NCBI RefSeq assembly: GCF_001899645.1
Contig: NZ_MKVV01000076.1
Location: 1 to 50,521 of the forward strand
From: Pseudonocardia sp. 73-21
GTDB lineage: Bacteria > Actinomycetota > Actinomycetes > Mycobacteriales > Pseudonocardiaceae
Direction: 5' to 3'
Length of the DNA stretch: 50,521 bases
A model generated the notes under the pieces. It worked only from the letters and a program-made list of their open reading frames with translations, had not been told where the DNA came from and searched no databases. The position numbers and the translations under genes are program-made. Positions within the stretch are counted from its first letter, which is position 1. Every line of letters begins with the position of its first letter. Positions 34,003 through 42,000 of the stretch are shown in pieces.

Positions 34003-34665
34003 GGAGGCGTCCGCGCCGGCGATCCGCTCGGCGGCCTCCGTCGCTCCCGGGCCCGACACCCCCTCCAGGCCCGCCGTCCGGCCCGTTGCCAGCAGGAGCA
34101 GGTCGCCCACCGGGGCGCGCACCTCCAGGGGACCGTCACCGGTGGACCAGTCGGCGTCGGTGGCCACGAAGCGCAGGCCCGCGAAGCGCTCCGGCGCCCC
34201 GTAGAACGAGCTGGTCCAGGCGTGCCCGAGCGCCGGGATCGCCCGCTCGGCGAGCACGGGGCGCTCCCGGCCCAGCGGGCGGGCGATGTCCTGGCCGTGC
34301 ACCAGGATGTCCAGCAGCGGGTCGAACGGGCTGCTGATCACCATGCGGTGCGTCGAGCCGGCCGTGGCGCGGAGCTGGGCGGTCACCTCCGCGGGGTCGT
34401 ACGCGGCCGAGCGGGCGCGGGCCCAGGCGGCGAAGACCGCGTCGATGTCACCGCGGGCGCGCAGCACGCGGGCGAGCGTCACGAGGGAGCTCTGGCGCGT
34501 CGAGAGGGTCAGGTGCGCGGCCACGTCGTGGACGGTCCAGCCGGGGCAGAGCGACGGCTCGGCCCACTCGTGGTCGTCGAGGGACTCGAGGAAGTCGGCG
34601 AGGTCGAGGCGCTCGGCCTCCACGAGGGGCAGGATCTCGGTGCGGTAGATGCGTTGCGGCTTCAC
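33973..34665 (-). CDS. Mycothiol-dependent/DinB-like protein, TIGR03083 type
   Basis: The 230-residue protein of the maleylpyruvate isomerase N-terminal/DinB superfamily is a four-helix bundle with potential metal ligands in LDDHEWAEPSLCPGWTVHDVAAHL and FDPLLDILVHGQDIARP. Many homologues use mycothiol as thiol cofactor; the reaction here is unknown. The last residues (ASRARKSGLEH) and the stop codon are encoded by a palindromic repeat, suggesting the original C-terminus was replaced. ATG at 34665. Confidence 0.82.
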   Translation of the reverse strand: MKPQRIYRTEILPLVEAERLDLADFLESLDDHEWAEPSLCPGWTVHDVAAHLTLSTRQSSLVTLARVLRARGDIDAVFAAWARARSAAYDPAEVTAQLRATAGSTHRMVISSPFDPLLDILVHGQDIARPLGRERPVLAERAIPALGHAWTSSFYGAPERFAGLRFVATDADWSTGDGPLEVRAPVGDLLLLATGRTAGLEGVSGPGATEAAERIAGADASRARKSGLEH

Positions 34666-34696
34666 ACAGGCAGTGACCGACCGACGTGCCCCGGAA

Positions 34697-35545
34697 TCAT
34701 CGCGCCGCGAGCGACGCCGCGTAGAGATCGCGCTTCGGCACCCCCGCCGCGGTGGCCACCGCGCTCACGGCGTCCTTGAGCCGTTCCCCGTCGGCCACCC
34801 GCTCGTGCACCGCCCCCACCAGCGACTCGACGGTGGGCGCCCCGCTCGGCGCCGCCCCGGCCAGCACGACGGTGATCTCCCCGCGCACCTGGTTGCCGGC
34901 GGCCCACGCGGCGAGCTCGTGCAGCGGACCGCGCAGCACCTCCTCGTAGGTCTTCGTCAGCTCCCGGCACACGGCGGCGGGGCGGTCGGCCCCCAGCACC
35001 TCGACGGCCGCGGCGAGCGTCTCGGCCAGGCGGTGCGGTGACTCGAAGAACACGACCGCCCGCGACTCCGCCACCAGCGTCTCCAGCCAGCGCCGCCGGT
35101 CCCCACCACGCCGCGGCGCGAAGCCGTCGAAGCAGAAGCGCTCGCAGGGCAGGCCGGAGAGCACCAGCGCCGTCGTCACCGCGGACGGGCCGGGCAGGCA
35201 CGTCACCGGCAGGCCCTCGGCCGCGGCGGCGGCCACGATCCGGTAGCCGGGATCGGACACGGCGGGCATCCCCGCGTCGCTGACGACGAGCACGGTGCGG
35301 CCGCCCCGCACGTCGTCGAGCAGGCCCGGCAACCGCGCGGCCTCGACGGCGTCGTAGTGGCTGATGACCTTGCCGGTGATGTGGACGCCGAGCGCGGAGG
35401 CGAGCGCACGCACCCTGCGGGTGTCCTCCGCGGCGACCACGTCGGCGGTCCCGAGCGCCTCCACCAGCCGCGCCGAGGCGTCACCGGCCTGACCCAAGGG
35501 GGTGGCCGCGAGCACGAGACGACCGGGAGCTGATTCGGAGGACAC
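34697..35545 (-). CDS. rsmI: 16S rRNA (cytidine1402-2'-O)-methyltransferase
   Basis: It methylates the ribose of C1402 in 16S rRNA using SAM. The 282-residue protein has the family motifs LVLAATPLGQAGDAS, AAEDTRRVRALASALG, VLVVSDAGMPAVSDPGYRIV, CLPGPSAVTTALVLSGLP, FDGFAPRR and VFFESPHRL. ATPLGQ replaces the usual ATPIGN. The GTG at 35545 is chosen because the conserved region starts 8 residues later. It is divergent from pmt, as in mycobacteria. Confidence 0.95.
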   Translation of the reverse strand: MSSESAPGRLVLAATPLGQAGDASARLVEALGTADVVAAEDTRRVRALASALGVHITGKVISHYDAVEAARLPGLLDDVRGGRTVLVVSDAGMPAVSDPGYRIVAAAAAEGLPVTCLPGPSAVTTALVLSGLPCERFCFDGFAPRRGGDRRRWLETLVAESRAVVFFESPHRLAETLAAAVEVLGADRPAAVCRELTKTYEEVLRGPLHELAAWAAGNQVRGEITVVLAGAAPSGAPTVESLVGAVHERVADGERLKDAVSAVATAAGVPKRDLYAASLAAR

Positions 35546-35569
35546 AGCAGGCAGCCTACGATCGGGCGC

Positions 35570-37186
35570 GTGGCCACCCACACCGTCGGCTCCCCGCGGC
35601 ACGCCAGCCGTCCCGCGAGCGACGACGACTCGGCGGACGGCAACACCCCCGTCGGCGACTCCCCGCCGTTCACGCGCGCGCCCGCCGACCCGCGTGACGT
35701 CCTCGGCGCCCCGCCGCCCACCGACCGGCTGCGCGGTTGGATCGTCACCGCGGTGATCACGCTGGTGGCCGCCGTCGTGCGGTTCGCCGGACTCGGTCAC
35801 CCCACCGACGGCGGCACCCCCGTCTTCGACGAGAAGCACTACGTGCCGCAGGCCTGGCAGATGCTGCGCAACGGCGGCGTGGAGGACAACCCGGGCTTCG
35901 AGCTGGTGGTGCATCCCCCGCTGGGCAAGCAGCTCATCGCCATCGGCGAGCTCGTCTTCGGCTACAACGGCGTGGGCTGGCGGGTGTCGGCGGCGCTGGC
36001 CGGGGTGCTGTGCGTGTTCCTGCTGGTCCGCGTGGCGCGGCGGCTCACCCGCTCCACGCTGCTCGGCGGCGTCGCCGGCGTCCTGCTGATCTGCGACGGC
36101 CTCTCCCACGTCCAGTCGCGGATGGGGATGCTCGACATCTTCTCCGCGCTGTTCGTGCTCGCCGCGTTCTGCACCATGGTCTGCGACCGCGACGACGTGC
36201 GCGCGCGGATGGCCGTGGTCGTCGCCCAGCGGCGGGTCCACGACTCCCCGTTCGGCCCGCGGATGGGTGTGCGGTGGTGGCGGCTCGCCACGGGCGTGCT
36301 GCTCGGGATGGGCTGCGCCGTCAAGTGGTCGGGCATCTACTGGGTGCTCGCGTTCGCCGTGCTCACCGTGCTGTGGGACCTCACCACCCGCCGCAACGCC
36401 GGCGTCCGGCGTCCGTGGTGGGGCACGATCCGCCGCGACGTCCTGCCCGGCGTCTGGGCTCTCGCGCTGTTGCCGGTGCTGGTCTACCTCGCGTCGTGGT
36501 GGGCCTGGTGGGGCAGCGAGACCGCCGTCGACCGCTACGCCGTCGGCGAGAAGGTGCAGCCGGGCGGTCTCCTGTCGTTCCTGCCCGAGGCGTTCCAGGG
36601 CTTCGTCTACTTCCAGGGCAAGGTGCTGGAGTTCCACCAGGGCCTCACCACGGCCTCGGCGGGCGTCCACCCGTGGGAGTCCAAGCCGTGGACGTGGCCG
36701 ATGGGGCTGCGCCCGATGCTCTACTACTACGCGTCGGGCCAGGACGTCACGGGTTGCGGCAGCACCGACTGCGTCAGCGCCGTGATGCTCGTCGGCACCC
36801 CGGCGCTGTGGTGGCCGGCCATCCCGGTGCTGCTGTTCGGGTTGTGGCGCCTCGTCACACGCTTCGACTGGCGCTGGGCCGCGGTGCTCGTCGCGTACGG
36901 CGCGGGCATCGTCCCCTGGTTCCTCGACATCAGCCGCCAGATGTTCTTCTTCTACATGACGCCGCTGGTGCCGTTCCTGGTCATCGGCACGGTGCTCGTG
37001 ATGGGCGAGATCCTCGGCCGCGCCGGCGCGTCGAAGGAGCGCCGGCAGACCGGCCTTCTCGTGGTCGGGCTGTGGGTGGGGCTCATCGTGGCCAACTTCA
37101 TCTGGCTCTTCCCGATCCTCGACGGCCTGCCGATCACCGCAGCCCAGTGGGACGCGGAGCTCTGGCTGCCCAGCTGGCGCGCCTGA
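35570..37186 (+). CDS. pmt: Protein O-mannosyltransferase (GT39)
   Basis: It transfers mannose from polyprenyl-phosphomannose to Ser/Thr of proteins secreted through Sec. The 538-residue membrane protein has a cytoplasmic, Pro/Ser-rich leader of about 55 residues, then roughly ten helices. The first extracytoplasmic loop contains VFDEKHYVPQAWQM with the catalytic Asp-Glu pair, followed by VVHPPLGKQLIAIGE. Further signs are VKWSGIYWVLAF and MFFFYMTPLVPFLVIG. GTG at 35570. The pairing with rsmI matches Rv1002c/Rv1003. Confidence 0.95.
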   Translation: MATHTVGSPRHASRPASDDDSADGNTPVGDSPPFTRAPADPRDVLGAPPPTDRLRGWIVTAVITLVAAVVRFAGLGHPTDGGTPVFDEKHYVPQAWQMLRNGGVEDNPGFELVVHPPLGKQLIAIGELVFGYNGVGWRVSAALAGVLCVFLLVRVARRLTRSTLLGGVAGVLLICDGLSHVQSRMGMLDIFSALFVLAAFCTMVCDRDDVRARMAVVVAQRRVHDSPFGPRMGVRWWRLATGVLLGMGCAVKWSGIYWVLAFAVLTVLWDLTTRRNAGVRRPWWGTIRRDVLPGVWALALLPVLVYLASWWAWWGSETAVDRYAVGEKVQPGGLLSFLPEAFQGFVYFQGKVLEFHQGLTTASAGVHPWESKPWTWPMGLRPMLYYYASGQDVTGCGSTDCVSAVMLVGTPALWWPAIPVLLFGLWRLVTRFDWRWAAVLVAYGAGIVPWFLDISRQMFFFYMTPLVPFLVIGTVLVMGEILGRAGASKERRQTGLLVVGLWVGLIVANFIWLFPILDGLPITAAQWDAELWLPSWRA

Positions 37187-38077
37187 TCAGGAACCCACGG
37201 CCAGCAGCACGCTCGCGCCCAGCGCCAGCCCCGCGCTGCCGATCTGCATCCCCGTCAGCCGCTCCTTGAGCACGAACCGGGCCAGCAGGACCACGACGAC
37301 CGGGTAGAGCGAGACGATCACCGCGCTCACCCCGAGGTCCCCGGTGCGCGTGGCGAGCAGGAACAGCACGTTGGCCCCGGTGTCGAACACCCCGGACACC
37401 CCCACCAACCCGCGAGTCGGCGGTTTCAGGAGGCCGAGTCGACCGATCCGGGAGCCCCCGGAACCGCGGACCCGGTCAGCCGGAACCGCCGACTCGCGGG
37501 GGGTCAGCAGGAGCGCCAGCACCGTCAGGACGGGAGCCGTGGTCAGGCGGCCGGCCACCAGCGGCCACAGGCCGGAGTCGGGCGGCGTGGCGTCCAGGGC
37601 GACGAAGAACAGGCCGAAACCGATCCCTGCGCCCAGGCCCAGCAGCGGGCCGAGGCGCGCGCCCGTGCCGGGGGCCGTACCCGCGGTGGCCAGCAGGATC
37701 GCGACGAGGGCGACGGCGATTGCGACCAGCGTCAGCACGCCGGGCCGCTCACCCCACACGATGCCGATCACCAGCGGCAGCCCGGCGCCGACCACGGCCG
37801 ACAGCGGCGCCACCACCCCCATCGGCCCGACGGCCAGCCCGCGCAGGTAGAGCAGCAGCCCCGTGGCGCCCGCGAGCCCGCCCGCGGCGCCCACCCCGAA
37901 CGCCGCCCCCGATGGCGCACCGACCACCAGGAACACGAACGGCAGCAGGGCGATCAGCCCGACGCCCTGCACCCCCGCCGTGACGGCCAACACCGGTGCG
38001 CGGCGGGAGGCGAGCCCGCCGGTGAAGTCCGCGACGCCGTAGACGAGGGCGGCGGGCAGGGCGATGGGCACGGACAT
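37187..38077 (-). CDS. EamA/DMT-family exporter with a palindrome inserted in frame
   Basis: The 296-residue, ten-helix drug/metabolite transporter has two EamA halves. Between the halves' central helices, at about residues 192-224, an Arg/Pro/Gly-rich stretch (PRESAVPADRVRGSGG ... PPTRGLV) is encoded by a copy of the CCCGCGAGTCGGCG palindrome; it keeps the frame and falls in a loop. ATG at 38077. It is divergent from an XRE-cupin regulator, with an operator-like palindrome between them, so it is probably a metabolite exporter switched by that regulator. Confidence 0.87.
   Translation of the reverse strand: MSVPIALPAALVYGVADFTGGLASRRAPVLAVTAGVQGVGLIALLPFVFLVVGAPSGAAFGVGAAGGLAGATGLLLYLRGLAVGPMGVVAPLSAVVGAGLPLVIGIVWGERPGVLTLVAIAVALVAILLATAGTAPGTGARLGPLLGLGAGIGFGLFFVALDATPPDSGLWPLVAGRLTTAPVLTVLALLLTPRESAVPADRVRGSGGSRIGRLGLLKPPTRGLVGVSGVFDTGANVLFLLATRTGDLGVSAVIVSLYPVVVVLLARFVLKERLTGMQIGSAGLALGASVLLAVGS
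37409..37500. repeat. Palindromic repeat, CCCGCGAGTCGGCG family, copy 2
   Basis: Perfect 17-bp arms at 37409-37425 and 37484-37500 flank a 58-nt centre that contains a smaller stem. The repeat lies wholly inside the EamA gene and is translated. The outer 14 bp are identical to copy 1 at 8062-8109, while the centre is unrelated and longer. Confidence 0.8.
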
Positions 38078-38104
38078 CGTCGTCTCAGTTCACTAGAACG
38101 TACT

Positions 38105-38119
38105 TGATGGACCATCAAA
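38105..38119. promoter_or_regulatory. Perfect palindromic operator between eamA and the XRE-cupin gene
   Basis: TTGATGGACCATCAA is a perfect 7-1-7 palindrome, the most AT-rich patch of the 79-nt divergent gap and 38 nt from the regulator start. Neighbouring TAC and GTA extend the symmetry with a one-base offset. It is well placed for autoregulation and control of the exporter by the XRE-cupin protein. Confidence 0.7.
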
Positions 38120-38156
38120 GTAGCTCTTTCCCGACCCCCTGTGCACACTGATTCCC

Positions 38157-38786
38157 ATGCAGTCCCCCGATGCCGTCGCCGCCGCGGTCGGGCGCAACGT
38201 CCGCGCCCTGCGTCAGCAGCGCCGTATGACCATCGACGCCCTCGCCGCCGCGGCCGGGGTCAGCCGCGGCACGGTGATCCAGATCGAGACCGCCCGCGGC
38301 AACCCCAGCATCGGCACGCTCGTCGGGCTGGCCGCGGCGCTGCGGGTCGGCGTCGCGTCCCTCGTCGACGGCGACGCCGAGCCGCGCGTGGTGATCCGCC
38401 GCGACGCCGAGGCCGCCCGGCTGTGGAGCAGCGCCGCGGGCAGCAGCGCGGTGTTCCGCATCGGCACCGACCCGCCCGACGTCGTCGAGCTGTGGGACTG
38501 GACGCTGCGCCCCGGCGACACGTTCGACGGCGAGGCGCACCCGATGGGCACACAGGAGGTGCTGTCGGTGCGGTCGGGCCGTCTCGGTCTGCGGGTCGGC
38601 GCCACCGAGCAGACCCTGGGCCCCGGCGACACCGTGCTCTTCCAGGCCCACGCCCCCCACCGCTACAGCTGCGCGGGGGACGTGGACGTCACGTTCGTGA
38701 TGGTGGTGCTGCAGCCCGGCGACGCGGGCCTCGTACCGCCGACCAGCATCGCCGAGGCGCAGCCGGAGGCCGACGGTCCGCGGTGA
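38157..38786 (+). CDS. XRE-family regulator with C-terminal cupin
   Basis: The 209-residue protein has a helix-turn-helix (about 10-65, RNVRALRQQRRMTIDALAAAAGVSRGTVIQIE) and a cupin effector domain (about 100-190). The cupin includes FDGEAHPMGTQEVLSVRSGRLGLRVG and LGPGDTVLFQAHAPHRYSC, with His residues that could bind metal or ligand. Proteins of this layout sense small metabolites and often control a neighbouring transporter. ATG at 38157. The divergent EamA exporter is the evident target. Confidence 0.92.
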   Translation: MQSPDAVAAAVGRNVRALRQQRRMTIDALAAAAGVSRGTVIQIETARGNPSIGTLVGLAAALRVGVASLVDGDAEPRVVIRRDAEAARLWSSAAGSSAVFRIGTDPPDVVELWDWTLRPGDTFDGEAHPMGTQEVLSVRSGRLGLRVGATEQTLGPGDTVLFQAHAPHRYSCAGDVDVTFVMVVLQPGDAGLVPPTSIAEAQPEADGPR

Positions 38787-39067
38787 GCTTCCCCGGTCCG
38801 GCGGGAGCCGATCGGGAGATGCGTAGCAGGGAACTCGGGCCCGCGCCGAGGGAGACAACCGGGTCCGGCCCGGCTGTCGCGTCCGACGTCACCGCGAGGC
38901 GCCACGATCTCGTCGAACGGCGGTGAGCACAGGCGGGAGCTCCAGCTCGTCCGGATCAAGCCCGAGGTCGACGACGCCGCCTCCCGCCCCTGCAGGCCGA
39001 CCGAACCGGATCACCACCGCCCCGGTCCGGCGTTCACACGTGCACACACATTCGCTGCAACGCTGTC

Positions 39068-39680
39068 GTGGCCCGGATCATCGCCGAGGGCCGTGGGAAA
39101 GTCCTGCCGCGGGCCCCGCACCAGACCCACGGCCGGCTCCGGGCCGCGGTCGCCCGGGCGGTGAAGTGGGCTCCCGCCGCCGCGGCCGAGCGGCGGAGGG
39201 AGTGCAAGACCCGCGGCCGGTCGGTGGTGCTCGATCCCGAGCGCCACGGATGGCCACCCTGTCGGCGAACCTGCCGGCGGCGGAGGCGGTCGGGGTGTTC
39301 GCCGTACCGGACCACACGCCCGTGCTTGTGGCAGCAGCGACGAGCGCTCGATGGACGCCCGTCGCGCGGATGCGCTGACCGATCCGTGCTGGGCCGAGCG
39401 GGTTTCTGCCGCAGCGGCGCCGTGAGCGCAGCCGAGTCGGCTACCCGGGATCGCGCCCCGGTGCGGCACCCGCACAGCGACCACCAACGTTTCCGTCCAG
39501 ATCCGGGTCATCGGGCCGCTCGATTCCCTGCGGGGTGGGAGTGAGGAGCCGGCCGGGTTGGCCGGGTTCGCCCGATCACCGCCGCCCGGGCCCGCGAGCT
39601 CGCCGCCGATCCGTCGAGCACCTGGCGACGACTGGTCACCGCGTCACCACCGACGACGAACCGGCCCCGTTCTGAGCGCT
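39068..39680 (+). pseudogene. Decayed DUF222/HNH (13E12-type) gene
   Basis: Fragments of a DUF222 protein appear in order but in shifting frames. GRLRAAVARAVKWAPAAAAERRRE with VVLDPE lies at about 39126-39240. MATLSANLPAAEAVGVFAV follows at 39249, then GSSDERSMDARRADALTDPC at about 39331-39392, and finally ITAARARELAADPSSTWRRLVT near 39577-39645. At least three frame changes and an early stop break it, and the C-terminal HNH domain is missing or unrecognisable. The 281 nt before it (38787-39067) show no intact gene and may hold its degraded start. The 13E12 family is repeated and mobile in mycobacteria. Confidence 0.7.
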
Positions 39681-39723
39681 CGACACCCCGCATGACCCGA
39701 TGCCGCGATCGCGGGGCGCGAGG

Positions 39724-41277
39724 TCAGCCCGCCTGCGGCAGAGGCTGCGTAGTCGGCGGAGCCTGCTCGCAGCTCGCCCCGTCGGCCGGTACCACGCCGC
39801 CGAGGAAGAACCCGTTCACCGCGGCGGTGATGCACGGGTTGCCGATACCCACCGAGCCGTGCCCGATGCCCTCACGGGTGAGCAGCACGCCGGAGTTCAA
39901 CCGGTCGGCCATCGACACCGCCCACGGGTAGGGCGTCTGCGAGTCGGTCCGGCTGCCGATCACGAGGATCGGCGGCGCTCCGGCGCCGTCCAGCGGGTCG
40001 AGGAAGCGGTCGGGGTTCGTGGCCGGCCAGTCCCGGCACGGCAGGAAGATGTAGCCGGACTGCTTCCCGAACCGCGGCGCGACCTTGGCGATCTCCTCGG
40101 CGTTGCGTTCGTAGGCGCCGATGGAGGTGGGGAAGACCCGGTCGAGGCAGTTCACGGCCACGTTCGACTCGGTGAGCCCGTTGAGGCTGCCGTCGGGATC
40201 GCGCAGCAGGAGCTGGCCGAGTGCCGTGACCAGGGCGCCGTCCCCCTTCTCCGCCGAGACGAGCGCGGTGGTGAGAACCGGCCACAGCTGTGGCGCGAAC
40301 GCCGCGGAGCGCGCCGCGTCGAGCAGGGCCGCGCCGTCCACGCGTCCGGCGGGCAGGTTGCCGGTGGGCGGGGTCTGCAGCGGCTCGGCCTCCAGGCGGC
40401 GCACCAGCGCGTCGAACGCCTCGGCCGGCTTCCCGTCGCCGAACGGGCACACCGCACCCTCGGCGGCGCAGGTCGCGAAGTAGGCGTCGACCACCTCCTC
40501 CGCGCTGACGGTCTGCTGCTCCGTGGCGCCGAGCGGGTCCTGCTGCCAGGTGACGGGGTCGACCGGCGCGTCGAGCACCATGTGCTGCACGCGCTCGGGG
40601 AACAGCGTGGCGTAGGTGGCGCCGAGCAGGGTGCCGTAGGACTGGCCGAGGTAGCTGATCTTCTCCTCGCCGAGCGCGCCCCGGACCTGGTCCATGTCGC
40701 GGGCGACGTTGTCGGTGGAGAGCTGGGGCAGCAGCGCGGGATCCACGTTCTTCGCGCAGCCCGCACCGAGCTCCCGGGCGTCGCGGTCGAGAGCGGCGAG
40801 TGGCAGCTGCCCCGGCAGCGTCACGTCGCGGTCGACGCGCAGGAGCTCCTCGCGCCGCGCCTCGGGCAGGCACTCCACCTGCTCGCTGCCACCGACGCCA
40901 CGGGGGTCCATGCCGATGATGTCGTAGCGTGCGGCGAGGTCGGGGCCGAACGGGTCGCCGGGCCTGCCGATCGCGCGGATGGCCGTGGAGGCGGGGGCGC
41001 CGGGGCCGCCCGGGTTGTAGAGCAGCGCGCCGAGTCGCCCGGCGGGATCGGTGGCCCGGTGCCGGACGAGCGCGACGCCGATCGTCTCGCCCTCGGGCTC
41101 CGCGTAGTCGACGGGCACCGAGACGGTGGCGCAGTCGGTGGCCTCCCCGCACGCCGTCCAGACGGCCGGGGCGGCCTCGGGCGGGTGCGGCAGCGGTGGA
41201 CCCGGTGCGGCGCACGAGGTGCCCGCGATGGCGACCGACGCGGCCAGAACGGCGATGCGGACGGCTGGTGATCTCAT
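39724..41277 (-). CDS. Secreted alpha/beta-hydrolase (tripeptidyl aminopeptidase, SlpD/E type)
   Basis: The 517-residue exported peptidase has a signal peptide with a possible lipobox at residues 18-22 (AGTSC, not canonical). The nucleophile elbow is GQSYG, followed by TLLGATYATLFPERVQHMVLDAPVDP. The catalytic Asp lies in GSRTDSQTPY and the His in REGIGHGSVG. A C-terminal lid (about 430-517) is of the TAP-like family. It probably removes tripeptides from N-termini outside the cell or trims secreted proteins. ATG at 41277. Confidence 0.9.
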   Translation of the reverse strand: MRSPAVRIAVLAASVAIAGTSCAAPGPPLPHPPEAAPAVWTACGEATDCATVSVPVDYAEPEGETIGVALVRHRATDPAGRLGALLYNPGGPGAPASTAIRAIGRPGDPFGPDLAARYDIIGMDPRGVGGSEQVECLPEARREELLRVDRDVTLPGQLPLAALDRDARELGAGCAKNVDPALLPQLSTDNVARDMDQVRGALGEEKISYLGQSYGTLLGATYATLFPERVQHMVLDAPVDPVTWQQDPLGATEQQTVSAEEVVDAYFATCAAEGAVCPFGDGKPAEAFDALVRRLEAEPLQTPPTGNLPAGRVDGAALLDAARSAAFAPQLWPVLTTALVSAEKGDGALVTALGQLLLRDPDGSLNGLTESNVAVNCLDRVFPTSIGAYERNAEEIAKVAPRFGKQSGYIFLPCRDWPATNPDRFLDPLDGAGAPPILVIGSRTDSQTPYPWAVSMADRLNSGVLLTREGIGHGSVGIGNPCITAAVNGFFLGGVVPADGASCEQAPPTTQPLPQAG

Positions 41278-41344
41278 ACGTCGATCATCACGAACCGGAC
41301 GGAACGGCCCCAGTCCCCCGCGTCACGCGTCCACCTGACAGGTG

Positions 41345-41923
41345 TCAGCAGCTGCGGCCCGTCAGCGGCCGGAACACCGGGTCCACGGCCAGCGTCACGT
41401 CCTCGACCGTCGAGCGGTACCGGCAGCCGCCGAGCGTCTCGACCGACACCGTGTGCGCGTCGACGAACCGCGTCAGCGACGGCGGCGGCGAGCCCTCCGC
41501 GCCCTGGTAGACCAGCGTCTCCTGCTCGAACGGCCCGCCGCCCGCGCGCAGCACCACGGCGTACACCGGCTCGACGGTGGACCCCGTGCCCTGCAGGACC
41601 ACGAGGCTGCGACCCCCGTCGGCCACGCGCAGCACCTCCGTGTTGGTGCCGGTCAACCGGCTCGCCCCGTACACGAACGCACCCCAGCCGAGCAGCGCCA
41701 CGACCCCGACCAGCACCACCATCGCGCGCAGCAGCCCGCGGCGCGCGACCACGGCCAGCAGCGCCGTGAGCAGCACCAGCAGCAACCCCACCAGCCCGGC
41801 CGTGAACCACCGCGCGTGGCGCAGGTGGAACGGGTCCAGCAGCGCGAGCCCGGCGAGCACCGCCACCACCACGACGAGTCCGATCAGGGCGATGGCGGCG
41901 CGCAGTCGTGTCACGCCGCGCAT
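41345..41923 (-). CDS. Membrane protein with three N-terminal helices
   Basis: A 192-residue protein not assigned to a family. Hydrophobic segments lie at about 8-30, 43-62 and 67-90. An extracytoplasmic domain of about 100 residues follows, with two cysteines near the end (GGCRYRSTVED and the terminal SC). ATG at 41923 is chosen; an in-frame upstream ATG at 41953 is possible. It is divergent from the copper-radical oxidase gene across 77 nt, so shared regulation is possible. Confidence 0.6.
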   Translation of the reverse strand: MRGVTRLRAAIALIGLVVVVAVLAGLALLDPFHLRHARWFTAGLVGLLLVLLTALLAVVARRGLLRAMVVLVGVVALLGWGAFVYGASRLTGTNTEVLRVADGGRSLVVLQGTGSTVEPVYAVVLRAGGGPFEQETLVYQGAEGSPPPSLTRFVDAHTVSVETLGGCRYRSTVEDVTLAVDPVFRPLTGRSC

Positions 41924-42000
41924 CCTGGCAGGTGCGGGTATCAGGCGCGGCACCTGCCGGTTCTCCTCCCGGGGGGACCCACCGCACCGAGGAGGACGTC

